From 13-2-20CM-66-19 sp963760225 (GTDB taxonomy: Bacteria; Pseudomonadota; Gammaproteobacteria; Steroidobacterales; Steroidobacteraceae): 64,000 nt of DNA. The stretch is taken from the NCBI GenBank assembly GCA_963760225.1, contig CAVXCD010000001.1, positions 868,001 through 932,000 of the forward strand, given 5' to 3'. Position numbers and translations under genes: made by a program. Below the pieces are notes generated by a model that was not told the DNA's origin, searched no databases, and saw nothing but the letters and a program-made list of their open reading frames with translations. Shown here in pieces: positions 9,801 through 17,268 of this stretch; the stretch's first letter is position 1; every line of letters begins with the position of its first letter.

Positions 9801-10736
9801 GGCGGGGAGCTGCGGGTGGAGGCCCCGGGGCTGGCGCTCGCGACCAGCTGGCCCGCCGCGATCGACCGCGATCATCCGGCTACGGTGCACCTGGCCAGCT
9901 TCAACATTGCGCAGCCCGAGGACGTTGCGCTGGCGGCGGCTCTCGCCACGGCACTCGCCCCGGCCGCGCAGCTGGCGATCGACGACCTCCGCTGGCAGGG
10001 CCGCGCGCTCGGGGGCCTGACCGCGCGGCTGGTCGCGCAGGCCGACGTGCTGGAGGCAGGCGCGCTGCAGCTCAGCGGCGACGCTGTGCGGGTGAGCGGC
10101 GCCGCGCGCTGCCAGGCTGCCGCCTGCCGCCTGACTTTCAGCCTCGACAGCGCGGATGCGGCGGCCACGCTGGCTGCCTTCGGCCTGCGCCCGGATACCA
10201 GCGCCCGCCGGGCGCGCCTCGAGGGGGAGCTGCGCTGGTCGCCGCAGGCTGCGGCGCCCCTTGCAACGCTCGGCGGGCACCTCCATATGCGACTTGAGGA
10301 TGGGCTCGCCCAGGCAGCGCGCGGCGCCGGCGGGCCGCCGTTCGCGCTGCTGTCCGTGCCGGCGCTGATCACCGGCATGAGCGCCAGCGCCGATCCCGGT
10401 GCAGATTCCGGGTTGCATTTTGTGGACCTGACCGCGGACTACGAGCTGCGCGATGGCCAGGCGTTCACGCGCGATCTGCATTTCGACGGCGACGCCGAGA
10501 TCCTGGTGCGCGGCCGGGTGGGGCTGAGCAGCGGCGATTATGACCAGCAGGCCTGGATCCTGCACGGCGAGGACCGCCTGCCGGCCGCGGTGCGGCGGCT
10601 CGGGCCGACCCCGAGGATCGCAGCCGCCTGGCTATCGCTGCGCGAGCTTTTTGCAGGCAACCCCGCCGACCGCACGCGCACGGCGTTGCGTTTGCGGGGT
10701 ACCTGGAACGACCCCATAGTGGCGCCTGCGGAGTGA
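6900..10736 (+). CDS. yhdP: YhdP-family AsmA-like inner-membrane/periplasmic protein
   Basis: A 1278-residue protein with one N-terminal membrane helix (about residues 11-32, LVTLGSVLLLLVTVVLAYQL) followed by a long periplasmic region full of short beta-strand repeats. Length, helix position and location directly after rng match YhdP (DUF3971 plus AsmA-like C-terminal domain). In Escherichia coli YhdP, TamB and YdbH form bridge-like proteins that carry phospholipids to the outer membrane. The C-terminal part with DGEILVRGRVGLSSGDYDQ-type sequence (about 1195-1215) is the conserved end. Function here is by family; the family call is strong. Confidence 0.9.
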   Translation: MDIREPQLRIALVTLGSVLLLLVTVVLAYQLVAARVPQQRAALEQLIRHETGLEVRFSELSVRWGWHGPEAVFHDVELGEPGAGSALLRAPRLIVGLDAWRIARSGELAAVRIRLLDPDIDLGRSGADRAAAAVHAPLQHAGALDAGRRILARWRGDSIDIEDGTLRVPRPAGDGTAILAIRYAQLRRLPGEWSADALLLPPGSQGGSLHISLKMHGDPQRPEAAAGAFAFEGQRLDFGAWHGLAQGLRLEPYLPQAGRGSLELHAAFAHGRVLNAAGSVEALQPAWSTPQGVLAFERLRAAWQLTRRGELWHLRLIASEPGAPAATPATLELDAGVDAAELRGRLQHAPLAPLAALAHELAPQVPLPELALAGEVREASFDWSAQRPPGRRLRVAAEVADLSLGSAARELTLSGLTAHVELADGSALAELGSPAARLVLTGQSPLALDQLQVHARLRLAASAGGWHLSGEELQLRRAALTLAGSGTLEAQRPGAPLTVDAQLALRDADVALLAGLLGARTRATLGLAGQLTAGTIDSAELSWRGPWTGDFADLPGSRFTATATLRDAALASAGNWPDVHGIDARLEWRDARARAQIDRAVSGSFQLSAAHAAWDARGLSPLRFAGRLAGNAEEALGWIRDHPQLAAWARGIGSIDLRGATLVDLNVALAPDAGSRPGQLPHVRFAALLDGDELRPLTGLPPLAGLRGTLAFTDGHLQRSTLSGQWLGGPVSLVVGERREHGSTQLAISGRGLVAASAALQAAGGSVPHPPLEGSAEWNALLTLETGMALATAATDAAVAPPLRWQLRADSTLLGIASSLPDPLAKSAAGTLPLHVELQGAGVAGQLRVDLGERLHALLALSRSGDSWRIERGAVRLAPGTAGDAAAGPAPRAPIAAAEAPVLPARAVLSVDGRVGRLDLPACLALWRQAAGDAALPDLDAHVSAAQLLAGTHTYAGVRVAASASRLGGELRVEAPGLALATSWPAAIDRDHPATVHLASFNIAQPEDVALAAALATALAPAAQLAIDDLRWQGRALGGLTARLVAQADVLEAGALQLSGDAVRVSGAARCQAAACRLTFSLDSADAAATLAAFGLRPDTSARRARLEGELRWSPQAAAPLATLGGHLHMRLEDGLAQAARGAGGPPFALLSVPALITGMSASADPGADSGLHFVDLTADYELRDGQAFTRDLHFDGDAEILVRGRVGLSSGDYDQQAWILHGEDRLPAAVRRLGPTPRIAAAWLSLRELFAGNPADRTRTALRLRGTWNDPIVAPAE

Positions 10737-10744
10737 GGTGCGAG

Positions 10745-11563
10745 ATGAAGGTTGCGGCGATCCAGATGACCTCGGGCCCCGACGTGGCGGCGAATCTCGC
10801 ACAGGCCGGCGCGCTGCTCGAGGACGCGGCGGCGCGCGGCGCGCGGCTGGCGGCGCTGCCGGAGAATTTCTCCTTCATGGGGCTGAAGGATTCCGACAAG
10901 CGTGCCGTCGCCGAGCGCGACGGCAGCGGTGCGGCGCAGGATTTTCTCGCCGCGGCCGCGTGCCGGCTGCGCCTGTGGATCGTGGGCGGCACGGTGCCGC
11001 TGGTGGCCGCAGGCGACGGCCGCGTCGCCGCCGCTTCGCTCGTGTACGACAGCGACGGCCGGCGCGTGGCGCGCTACGACAAGATTCACCTGTTCGACGT
11101 CGACATTCCGGGCCGCGCCGAGAGTTACCGCGAATCGGCGCACGTCGCGCCCGGGTCGCAGGCCACCGTGGTCGACACCCCGGTCGGCAGGCTGGGGCTG
11201 TCGGTATGCTATGACGTGCGCTTCCCGGAACTCTACCGACACCTGAGCGCCGCCGGTGCCCAGCTGCTCGCCGTGCCTTCCGCCTTCACCAGTCCCACGG
11301 GGCGTGCGCACTGGGAGACGCTGCTGCGCGCGCGCGCGATCGAGAACCTTTGTTACGTCGTCGCCCCCGCCCAGTCGGGCTTTCATCCGAGCGGCCGCGA
11401 GACCTACGGCGACAGCATGATCGTCGATTACTGGGGACGCGTGCTGCAGCGCGTGCCGCGCGGCCGCGGTTGCGCCGTCGCGGAAGTTGACCTGGCACGC
11501 CAGGCGGGCGTGCGTGAGACGTTCCCGGCGCTCGGACATCGTACTTTCAGCGTAAGCGCTTAG
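10745..11563 (+). CDS. Carbon-nitrogen hydrolase (nitrilase superfamily, Nit/omega-amidase type)
   Basis: The nitrilase-fold triad is visible: Glu in ALPENFSFMG (near residue 39), Lys in ARYDKIHLFDVD (near residue 113) and Cys in GLSVCYDVRFPELYR (near residue 155). The PENFSF and CYDVRFPELYR motifs match the Nit1/Nit2/YbeM branch, which hydrolyses deaminated glutathione or omega-amides. ATG 10745 is preferred (272 residues) because GAGG lies 6 bases upstream; a GTG at 10733 overlapping the yhdP stop is possible. Position between yhdP and tldD is conserved. Exact substrate cannot be told from sequence. Confidence 0.9.
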   Translation: MKVAAIQMTSGPDVAANLAQAGALLEDAAARGARLAALPENFSFMGLKDSDKRAVAERDGSGAAQDFLAAAACRLRLWIVGGTVPLVAAGDGRVAAASLVYDSDGRRVARYDKIHLFDVDIPGRAESYRESAHVAPGSQATVVDTPVGRLGLSVCYDVRFPELYRHLSAAGAQLLAVPSAFTSPTGRAHWETLLRARAIENLCYVVAPAQSGFHPSGRETYGDSMIVDYWGRVLQRVPRGRGCAVAEVDLARQAGVRETFPALGHRTFSVSA

Positions 11564-11572
11564 GGAGCTGAC

Positions 11573-13024
11573 ATGAGTGAGACCACGAGCGATCCGCTGA
11601 CGCTGGCGCGCGACCTGATCCTGCGCCCGAGCGGGCTCGACGACGGCCGCCTCGATCGCGTGTTCGGCGAGGTGCTCGCCCACTCGGTGGACTACGCCGA
11701 CCTGTATTTTCAGCTCACGCACCAGGAGTCCTGGTCGCTCGAGGACGGCATCGTCAAGGACGGCAGCGCCAGCATCGAGCAGGGCGTCGGGGTGCGGGCG
11801 CTCGCCGGTGAGAAGACCGGCTTCGCTTACTCCGATGAGATCGTGTTGCCGGCGCTCACCGAGGCTTCGCGCGCCGCGCGCGCCATCGCGCTGCAGGGCG
11901 GACCGCGCAGCGTGCGCGCCTGGCACGCGCAGACGGGGCATCAGCTGTACCTGCCGCAGGATCCGGCCGCGGCGCTCGCCACTCCCGAGAAAGTCGCCTG
12001 GCTCGAGCGCGTCGATCGCGAAGCGCGCCGCCTCGATCCGCGCGTGGTGCACGTCAGCGCCAGCGTGGTGGCAGTGCACGAGGTGGTGCTCATCGCCACC
12101 AGCGACGGGGAGCTCGCCGCGGACGTGCGCCCGCTGGTGCGCTTCAACGTCTCGGTGCTGGTGGAGCAGAACGGCCGGCGCGAGCAGGGCTATGCCGGCG
12201 CGGGCGGCCGCTACTCGCTCGCTGATCTGGTCGCCGGCGAACGACCGCTGGCGCTGGCGCGCGATGCGGTGCGCCAGGCATTGCTCAACCTCGAGGCGGT
12301 CCCGGCGCCGGCGGGCACCATGACGGTGGTGCTCGGCCCGGGCTGGCCGGGCATCCTGCTGCATGAGGCCATCGGTCACGGCCTCGAGGGCGACTTCAAC
12401 CGCAAGGGCACCTCGGCGTTCGCCGGGCGCATCGGCGAGCGCGTGGCTGCGCCCGAGTGCACGGTGGTGGACGACGGCACGCTGTCGCGCCGCCGCGGCT
12501 CGCTCAACATCGACGACGAGGGCACGCCCACCCGCTGCACCACCCTCATCGAGAACGGCGTGCTGCGCGGCTACATGCAGGATCGCCTCAACGCGCGCCT
12601 CATGGGTGTGGCGCCGACCGGCAACGGCCGGCGCGAGTCGTTCGCGCACATGACGCTGCCGCGCATGACCAATACTTACATGCGCCCGGGACCGCACCCG
12701 CCCGCGGAGATCATCGCCTCCGTCGAGCGCGGCATCTACGCGGTCAACTTCGGCGGCGGGCAGGTGGACATCACCTCGGGCAAGTTCGTGTTCTCCGCGA
12801 GCGAGGCGTACGCCATCGAGAACGGTCGGATCACCACCCCGCTCAAGGGCGCCACGCTCATCGGCAACGGCCCGGACGTGCTGACGCGCGTCTCGATGGT
12901 CGGCAACGACCTGAAGCTCGACGACGGCGTCGGCACCTGCGGCAAGGATGGTCAGAGCGTTCCCGTGGGGGTCGGCCAGCCGACGCTGCGCATCGACGCA
13001 CTCACCGTGGGCGGCACCGCCTGA
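11573..13024 (+). CDS. tldD: Metalloprotease TldD
   Basis: TldD is the zinc-metalloprotease half of the TldD/PmbA heterodimer that trims unfolded peptides, as in microcin B17 maturation and CcdA antitoxin degradation. The zinc motif HEAIGHGLEGD begins at about residue 264 and the conserved C-terminal GTCGKDGQSVPVGVGQPTLR stretch (in two pieces, GTCGKDGQSVPVG and QPTLRI) is present. Length is 483 residues, normal. It follows the nitrilase gene by 9 bases with GGGAG upstream of ATG. The partner pmbA is at 17269-18633, separated by a leftward operon. Confidence 0.96.
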   Translation: MSETTSDPLTLARDLILRPSGLDDGRLDRVFGEVLAHSVDYADLYFQLTHQESWSLEDGIVKDGSASIEQGVGVRALAGEKTGFAYSDEIVLPALTEASRAARAIALQGGPRSVRAWHAQTGHQLYLPQDPAAALATPEKVAWLERVDREARRLDPRVVHVSASVVAVHEVVLIATSDGELAADVRPLVRFNVSVLVEQNGRREQGYAGAGGRYSLADLVAGERPLALARDAVRQALLNLEAVPAPAGTMTVVLGPGWPGILLHEAIGHGLEGDFNRKGTSAFAGRIGERVAAPECTVVDDGTLSRRRGSLNIDDEGTPTRCTTLIENGVLRGYMQDRLNARLMGVAPTGNGRRESFAHMTLPRMTNTYMRPGPHPPAEIIASVERGIYAVNFGGGQVDITSGKFVFSASEAYAIENGRITTPLKGATLIGNGPDVLTRVSMVGNDLKLDDGVGTCGKDGQSVPVGVGQPTLRIDALTVGGTA

Positions 13025-13087
13025 GGCCACCTCGGCAGCGCATGGCGCGTCGCTGCCGGGCGACATAATGACGCAGGCTGCCGAAGC

Positions 13088-13101
13088 TGTGATCCTTCAC
13101 A
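13088..13101 (+). promoter_or_regulatory. Crp/Fnr-like dyad upstream of a small gene
   Basis: Perfect half-sites TGTGA and TCACA are separated by 4 bases, 68 bases upstream of the start at 13169. The half-sites match CRP, but CRP sites normally have a 6-base spacer; 4 bases is the FNR-type spacing. A CRP homologue is encoded at 23347-24108. Function is inferred only. Confidence 0.3.
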
Positions 13102-13168
13102 CGTCGCAACCGGGCGCGACCTTTTACCGTGCAGGCCAGTCGTGAGCGCAAGCGTGAGGAACAAAGCG

Positions 13169-13333
13169 ATGTTGATGGAAGAAGCCACTGCTGAGGTACC
13201 CCAGCTGCAACTGCCGGCCGACCTGTTGGCCGAGGTGACCCGGCGCAAACAGGGTGGGCAGACCGACTTCCATGTCGACGGCTGGAAGCCTTCGCTGTTG
13301 GAGCGCGTCGCCCGCATGTTGGGTCTGAACTGA
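13169..13333 (+). CDS. Small hypothetical protein
   Basis: A 54-residue protein, start ATG 13169 chosen because GAGGA ends 8 bases upstream; an in-frame GTG at 13142 would add 9 residues. No family is recognised. The N-terminal half is acidic (MEEATAEVPQLQ), the middle is basic, and the end WKPSLLERVARMLGLN looks like a short amphipathic helix with a terminal asparagine. It lies between tldD and another small gene in an otherwise coding-poor 400-base stretch, and the codons follow the G/C third-position bias of neighbours. A real gene is likely but not certain. Confidence 0.55.
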   Translation: MLMEEATAEVPQLQLPADLLAEVTRRKQGGQTDFHVDGWKPSLLERVARMLGLN

Positions 13334-13423
13334 GCGGCAAACTTTCCTGACGCACCGCACTGGCTGCACGGCAGCGTCAATTCCAACCGACAGTCCTGAC
13401 GCGCCCGCCCCTGACGCGCTACG

Positions 13424-13684
13424 ATGCACGTCATGGCGCGCCACATCCCGCACCTTTCCCGCCCCGTATACGAGGGCCTGCCCTGGGCTTACATAATGTT
13501 CGGCCTGGCGGCGCTCATCGCCAGCTACCTGCTGGCGGCCCGCGGCGCATTGAGCCTCGTGGTCGGGGTGCTGGGGCTTGCGTGGGTGCTCGGCGGGGTG
13601 GTGGTGTTGCTGCGCCGCCGCGACTACCGCGCGCTGCGCGCGCGCTACGCGGACCCGGACTCCCTGGGCAACGACGAGTCCTGA
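13424..13684 (+). CDS. Small inner-membrane protein, two helices, unknown function
   Basis: An 86-residue protein with two predicted membrane helices (about residues 24-42, AYIMFGLAALIASYLLA, and 44-62, LSLVVGVLGLAWVLGGVVVL) joined by a short turn, followed by a basic RRRDYRALRARY cytoplasmic tail. A second ATG at 13433 is an equally possible start; no clear Shine-Dalgarno is seen. The gene converges on the AAA/FHA ATPase with 34 bases between stops. No family function is known to me. Confidence 0.6.
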   Translation: MHVMARHIPHLSRPVYEGLPWAYIMFGLAALIASYLLAARGALSLVVGVLGLAWVLGGVVVLLRRRDYRALRARYADPDSLGNDES

Positions 13685-13718
13685 ACCGCGGTTAGCACAC
13701 CGCGCGGCGCGTCAGGCG

Positions 13719-15071
13719 TCAGCGCGCCTGCGCATCCTCAGCATCCTCGGCGTCCGCGTCATCCTCGTTGCCTGTCGGCAGCGCGCCGCCGTGGCCGGCG
13801 GCCTGTGCCGGGAACGCGGCCGTGGCGCCCGGCGCCGCCTCGGGCTGCACCCCGGGCTCGGTGTCGGTGAAGGCGCCGCGCGTGCGCGCGGCGCGCTCGT
13901 CCACGTAGATCAGCTCGTGCTTGCCGACCAGCACCACGTCGCCGTCGTTGAGGTAGTGGCGCCGCACACGGTTGGATTTCACGTAGATGCCGTTGGTGCT
14001 GTTGAGGTCCTCGATCACGCACGAGTTCGCGGTGGTGATCAGCTGGCAGTGATGGCGGCTGATGAAGCGGCTGTCGATCTGCACGTCGTTATCGGGGGTG
14101 CGGCCCACGATCAGCCGCCCGAGCCGCAGCGGCACTTCCTGCACGGTGCGCCCGTCGGTCGCCACCAGCAGGTGGCCGAGCGCGGTGGTCGCCTCGCGGT
14201 CGGCCGCCGCGCGCAGCAGCGGCGGCGCCTCGGACAGGCGCTGCTGATGCGCCCGCGCGCCGTACTCCAGCCACTGCAGCTCCTGCACCGCGCTGGCGAT
14301 GTCGGCGCGCGTCACCACGCCGCGGTCGGCGGTGTAGGCGGACATCATCGCGGTGTCGCACAGCGTGTTGATGAGCCGCGGCACGCCGCCGCAGTAGCGG
14401 AAGATATCCGGGAAGGTGTCCGCGGCAAACAGTTCGCGGTCGCCGGCGCCGGCGACTTCCAGGCGATGCTGCACGTAGGCCTGCGTTTCCGCCTCCGAGA
14501 GCGTCTGCAGGTGAAAGCGCAGCCGCACGCGCTGCGTGAGCTGCTCGAGCTCGGGGGCATCGAGCTTCTGGTTGAGCTCGGGTTGCCCGGCAAGGATGAT
14601 GCGCAGCACCTTCTCCTTGGTGGTCTCGACGCCGGAGAGCATGCGGATCTCTTCCAGGACGCGCATGGTCAGGTTCTGCGCTTCGTCGACGATCAGCAGC
14701 ACCTTGCGCCCGGCCGAGTACTGCTCGATGAGGAAGTTATTGAGCGTGCTGATCAGCTCGGCCTTGCGCATCTTGAAGGGCGCGAAGCCGAACTGCACCA
14801 GCACCGCCTGCAGGAAATCGATGGCCGACACCTGCGTCTGGTTGATCTGGGCCACGACCACGTCCGCCGGCACTTCCTTGAGGAAGGATTCGATCAGGGT
14901 GGTCTTGCCCGAGCCGATCTCCCCGGTGATCACCACGAAGCCGTCGGTGAACCAGATGGTCGACTCCATGTACGCCTTGGCCCGGGCGTGTTGCTTCGAC
15001 AGGTACAGGAATTGCGGATCCGGGCTTAGGCGGAACGGCAACTCCTTGAGTTTGAAGGGCTCCAGGTACAT
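13719..15071 (-). CDS. ExeA/GspA-type AAA ATPase fused to an FHA domain
   Basis: The N-terminal ~270 residues are an ExeA/GspA-like AAA ATPase: Walker A GEIGSGKTT (residues 50-58), Walker B VLLIVDEA (124-131) and sensor region LAGQPELNQKL. ExeA-type ATPases help assemble the type II secretion secretin through peptidoglycan. The C-terminal part (about 305-392) is a forkhead-associated domain with GRTPDNDV, SRHH (338-341) and N-x-STNG (357-361), the phosphothreonine-reading residues. A Pro/Ala/Asp-rich tail follows. It lies 21 bases downstream of purK in the yjgA-purE-purK operon; no other secretion genes are nearby. Function is therefore uncertain, although both domains are clear. Confidence 0.85.
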   Translation of the reverse strand: MYLEPFKLKELPFRLSPDPQFLYLSKQHARAKAYMESTIWFTDGFVVITGEIGSGKTTLIESFLKEVPADVVVAQINQTQVSAIDFLQAVLVQFGFAPFKMRKAELISTLNNFLIEQYSAGRKVLLIVDEAQNLTMRVLEEIRMLSGVETTKEKVLRIILAGQPELNQKLDAPELEQLTQRVRLRFHLQTLSEAETQAYVQHRLEVAGAGDRELFAADTFPDIFRYCGGVPRLINTLCDTAMMSAYTADRGVVTRADIASAVQELQWLEYGARAHQQRLSEAPPLLRAAADREATTALGHLLVATDGRTVQEVPLRLGRLIVGRTPDNDVQIDSRFISRHHCQLITTANSCVIEDLNSTNGIYVKSNRVRRHYLNDGDVVLVGKHELIYVDERAARTRGAFTDTEPGVQPEAAPGATAAFPAQAAGHGGALPTGNEDDADAEDAEDAQAR

Positions 15072-15092
15072 GGCTATGGCTCACGAGCGATG

Positions 15093-16199
15093 TTACGGGA
15101 TGCGTACGCCCACGGCCAATTCATCCAGCAGGCGCTGCGCACGCGCGTCGCGCCGCGCCGCGGTCGGCTCGACGAGCGTGCAATGGCCGACTTTTCGCCC
15201 TACCCGCGGCTGCTTGCCGTAGTCGTGCAGGTGCACGCCCGGCACGGCCAGCAGCGCGGCGCGCGCGGGCAGGCGGCCGATGAGATTGATCATGGCGGAA
15301 AAGCCGCACGGCTGCGTTGCGCCGAGCGGCAGATCGAGGATAGCACGCAGGTGATTCTCGAACTGGCTGGTGACCGCGCCCTCGATGGTCCAGTGGCCGG
15401 AGTTATGCACGCGCGGCGCCATCTCGTTGGCGATCAGCCGACCACGCTGCACGAAGAACTCGATGGTGAGGATGCCAGTGTAATGGAAGTGCTGCAGCAC
15501 CCGCCGCAGATAACCGGCGGCACGCCGCTGCCAGCTGGGTGGACCGAAGGGCGCGCGCGTCAGCCGCAGGACGCCCGCGCCGTGCACGTTGCCGCACAGC
15601 GGGTAGACGGCGATCTCGCCGCTCACGCTGCGCGCACCGATGATCGACACTTCGCAGTCGAACGGCACGAATTCCTCGTACAGCAGCGGCACCGCACCGA
15701 GCGTGCGCCACGCCTGTGCGGCCTGCGCCGCCGTGTGCACCACGGCCTGGCCCTTGCCGTCGTAACCGAGCCGGCGTGTTTTCAGCACCCCGGGCATGCC
15801 GACCGCGGCGATGGCGCGCGCCAGCGCGGCCGCCGAGCCGACCGCGCGCCAGCGCGTGGTGGGGATGCCGAGCCGCTCGAACAGGCGCTTCTCGGCGACC
15901 CGGTCCTGGCCGGTGGCGAGCGCCGCGACCGGCGGGCAGAGGCGCGCCCGGTGCTGCCGGGAGGCGGCCGCGAGGTGCGCCACCGACACGTTCTCCCAGT
16001 CGAAGGTGATCACCTCGCAGCGACGCGCCAGACGGGCGAGCAGCCGGCGGTCGGTGAACGCACCCTGCAGCAGCGGCGCGACCTGGCCGGCAGGCGCATC
16101 GCGTGCCGGGTCGAGGCACAGGAAATCCAGTCCCAGCGGGTAACCCGCCAAAGCGAGCATGCGGCCGAGCTGGCCGGCGCCCACGATGCCGACCGTCAT
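15093..16199 (-). CDS. purK: 5-(carboxyamino)imidazole ribonucleotide synthase
   Basis: PurK carboxylates AIR to N5-CAIR with ATP and bicarbonate in purine synthesis. An ATP-grasp protein of 368 residues with the N-terminal VGIVGAGQLGRMLALAGYPLG signature (shortened here), central KTRRLGYDGKGQ glycine-rich loop and EFFV..NEMAPRVHNSGHW metal/ATP residues. The start overlaps the purE stop by four bases (ATGA), and the pair is translated as a unit as in most Gammaproteobacteria. The AAA/FHA ATPase follows in the same orientation. Confidence 0.96.
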   Translation of the reverse strand: MTVGIVGAGQLGRMLALAGYPLGLDFLCLDPARDAPAGQVAPLLQGAFTDRRLLARLARRCEVITFDWENVSVAHLAAASRQHRARLCPPVAALATGQDRVAEKRLFERLGIPTTRWRAVGSAAALARAIAAVGMPGVLKTRRLGYDGKGQAVVHTAAQAAQAWRTLGAVPLLYEEFVPFDCEVSIIGARSVSGEIAVYPLCGNVHGAGVLRLTRAPFGPPSWQRRAAGYLRRVLQHFHYTGILTIEFFVQRGRLIANEMAPRVHNSGHWTIEGAVTSQFENHLRAILDLPLGATQPCGFSAMINLIGRLPARAALLAVPGVHLHDYGKQPRVGRKVGHCTLVEPTAARRDARAQRLLDELAVGVRIP

Positions 16200-16696
16200 G
16201 AGCGCGAAGGCGCGCGCGGATCAGGCTGGCCGAGCACGCCGGCCGTCTGCCGTTCGCGAAAGGCCTCGAGCGCGCTGGCAATGGCGGGGTGTTTGTTGGC
16301 GAGGATCGCCGCGGCGCACAACGCCGCGTTGGTGGCGCCGGCAGCGCCGATGGCGAAGGTCGCCACCGGTACGCCGGCCGGCATCTGCACGATGGACAGC
16401 AGCGAATCGAGACCGCCGAGCGACTTCGACTGCACCGGCACGCCGAGCACCGGCAGGATTGTCTTGGCGGCGGTCATGCCGGGCAGGTGCGCCGCACCAC
16501 CGGCGCCCGCGATCAGCACTTCCAGGCCGCGCGCACGCGCGCCGGCGGCGTATTCGAACAGCAGGTCGGGCGTGCGGTGCGCGGACACCACGCGCACCTC
16601 GTAGGCGACCGCGAGTTTGTCCAACAGTTCCGCGGCCGCCTGCATCGTTTCCCAGTCGGACGCGGAGCCCATGATGATGCCGACCAGCGGTTTCAC
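16196..16696 (-). CDS. purE: N5-carboxyaminoimidazole ribonucleotide mutase
   Basis: PurE converts N5-CAIR into CAIR. The class I signature GIIMGSASDWETM (near residues 6-18), SAHRTP (about 43-48) and AGGAAHLPGM (about 76-85) are complete. The start is GTG at 16696, giving 166 residues; an upstream ATG at 16807 would add an Arg-rich stretch absent from the family. The GTG overlaps the yjgA stop by four bases, so yjgA, purE and purK appear translationally coupled. Confidence 0.95.
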   Translation of the reverse strand: MKPLVGIIMGSASDWETMQAAAELLDKLAVAYEVRVVSAHRTPDLLFEYAAGARARGLEVLIAGAGGAAHLPGMTAAKTILPVLGVPVQSKSLGGLDSLLSIVQMPAGVPVATFAIGAAGATNAALCAAAILANKHPAIASALEAFRERQTAGVLGQPDPRAPSRS

Positions 16697-17223
16697 TGCG
16701 GTATTGTAGCGAACAATGCGCGCAGAGCGCGAAACAACTCGCGCGCCGCCGCCCCGCCGGCGCCGCGCTCGCGTTCGCTGCGCGCCGCCTGGATGCGCCG
16801 TGCCCATTCGGCCTCGTCGAGCTGTGGATGCCAGCGCTTGAGCTCCGCGAGCGCCGGCGCCCCTTGCGCGAGCAGACGCTCGCGCCAGTTTTCCAGGCGT
16901 TTGAAGCGCTCGCTCTCCTCGGCCGCCCGGGCGCTGTGCGCGTTGAGCGCCGCCTGCAGCGGCGCGAGATCCACCGCGCGCATCAGCTTGCCGATGTATT
17001 GCCGCTGGCGCGCCGCGGCCGCGCGGCTGGCGATGCTGCGCGCGGCGCGGATCGCCTCGGCGAGCGGCTCGGGCAGGGCGAGCGCGGCGAGCTGCGCCTC
17101 GGGGAGGCGCACCAGCTGCTCGCCGAGCTCCTGGGCTGCGTGCGCGGCGCGCTTGCGCGCGCTCTTGCTTGGGCGGTCCTCGCCCTCATCATCGTCGGGA
17201 TCGTCGCTCACCGGGTCGCTCAC
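16693..17223 (-). CDS. yjgA: Ribosome-associated protein YjgA/DarP
   Basis: DarP (YjgA) is a 50S-associated assembly factor found in Beta- and Gammaproteobacteria. The 176 residues begin with an acidic segment (SDDPDDDEGED), followed by the SKSARKRAAHAAQELGEQLV start of the conserved domain and a helical bundle with RQRQYIGKLMR (about residues 72-82), both diagnostic. In many relatives yjgA lies next to pmbA, and here pmbA diverges from it with 45 bases between starts. Its stop overlaps the purE GTG start, a linkage less commonly seen. Confidence 0.93.
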   Translation of the reverse strand: MSDPVSDDPDDDEGEDRPSKSARKRAAHAAQELGEQLVRLPEAQLAALALPEPLAEAIRAARSIASRAAAARQRQYIGKLMRAVDLAPLQAALNAHSARAAEESERFKRLENWRERLLAQGAPALAELKRWHPQLDEAEWARRIQAARSERERGAGGAAARELFRALRALFATIPQ

Positions 17224-17268
17224 CGTTACACTCTACGACACGCCACGCGAGCCAAGCTTAGCCGAACG

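Noticed and set aside
7395..10565. Very long open frame on the minus strand opposite yhdP (over 1000 codons)
   Set aside because: It is the antisense shadow of a GC-rich gene whose codon third positions are G/C; the plus strand has the recognisable YhdP protein and a ribosome site.
13033..13058. CGGCAGCG...CGCTGCCG hairpin after tldD
   Set aside because: 8-bp stem with a 10-base loop and no T-run; could be chance in GC-rich DNA, so not called a terminator.
16697..16807. ATG start 111 bases upstream of purE
   Set aside because: It would add an Arg-rich stretch absent from PurE and overlap yjgA; the GTG at 16696 gives the family N-terminus.
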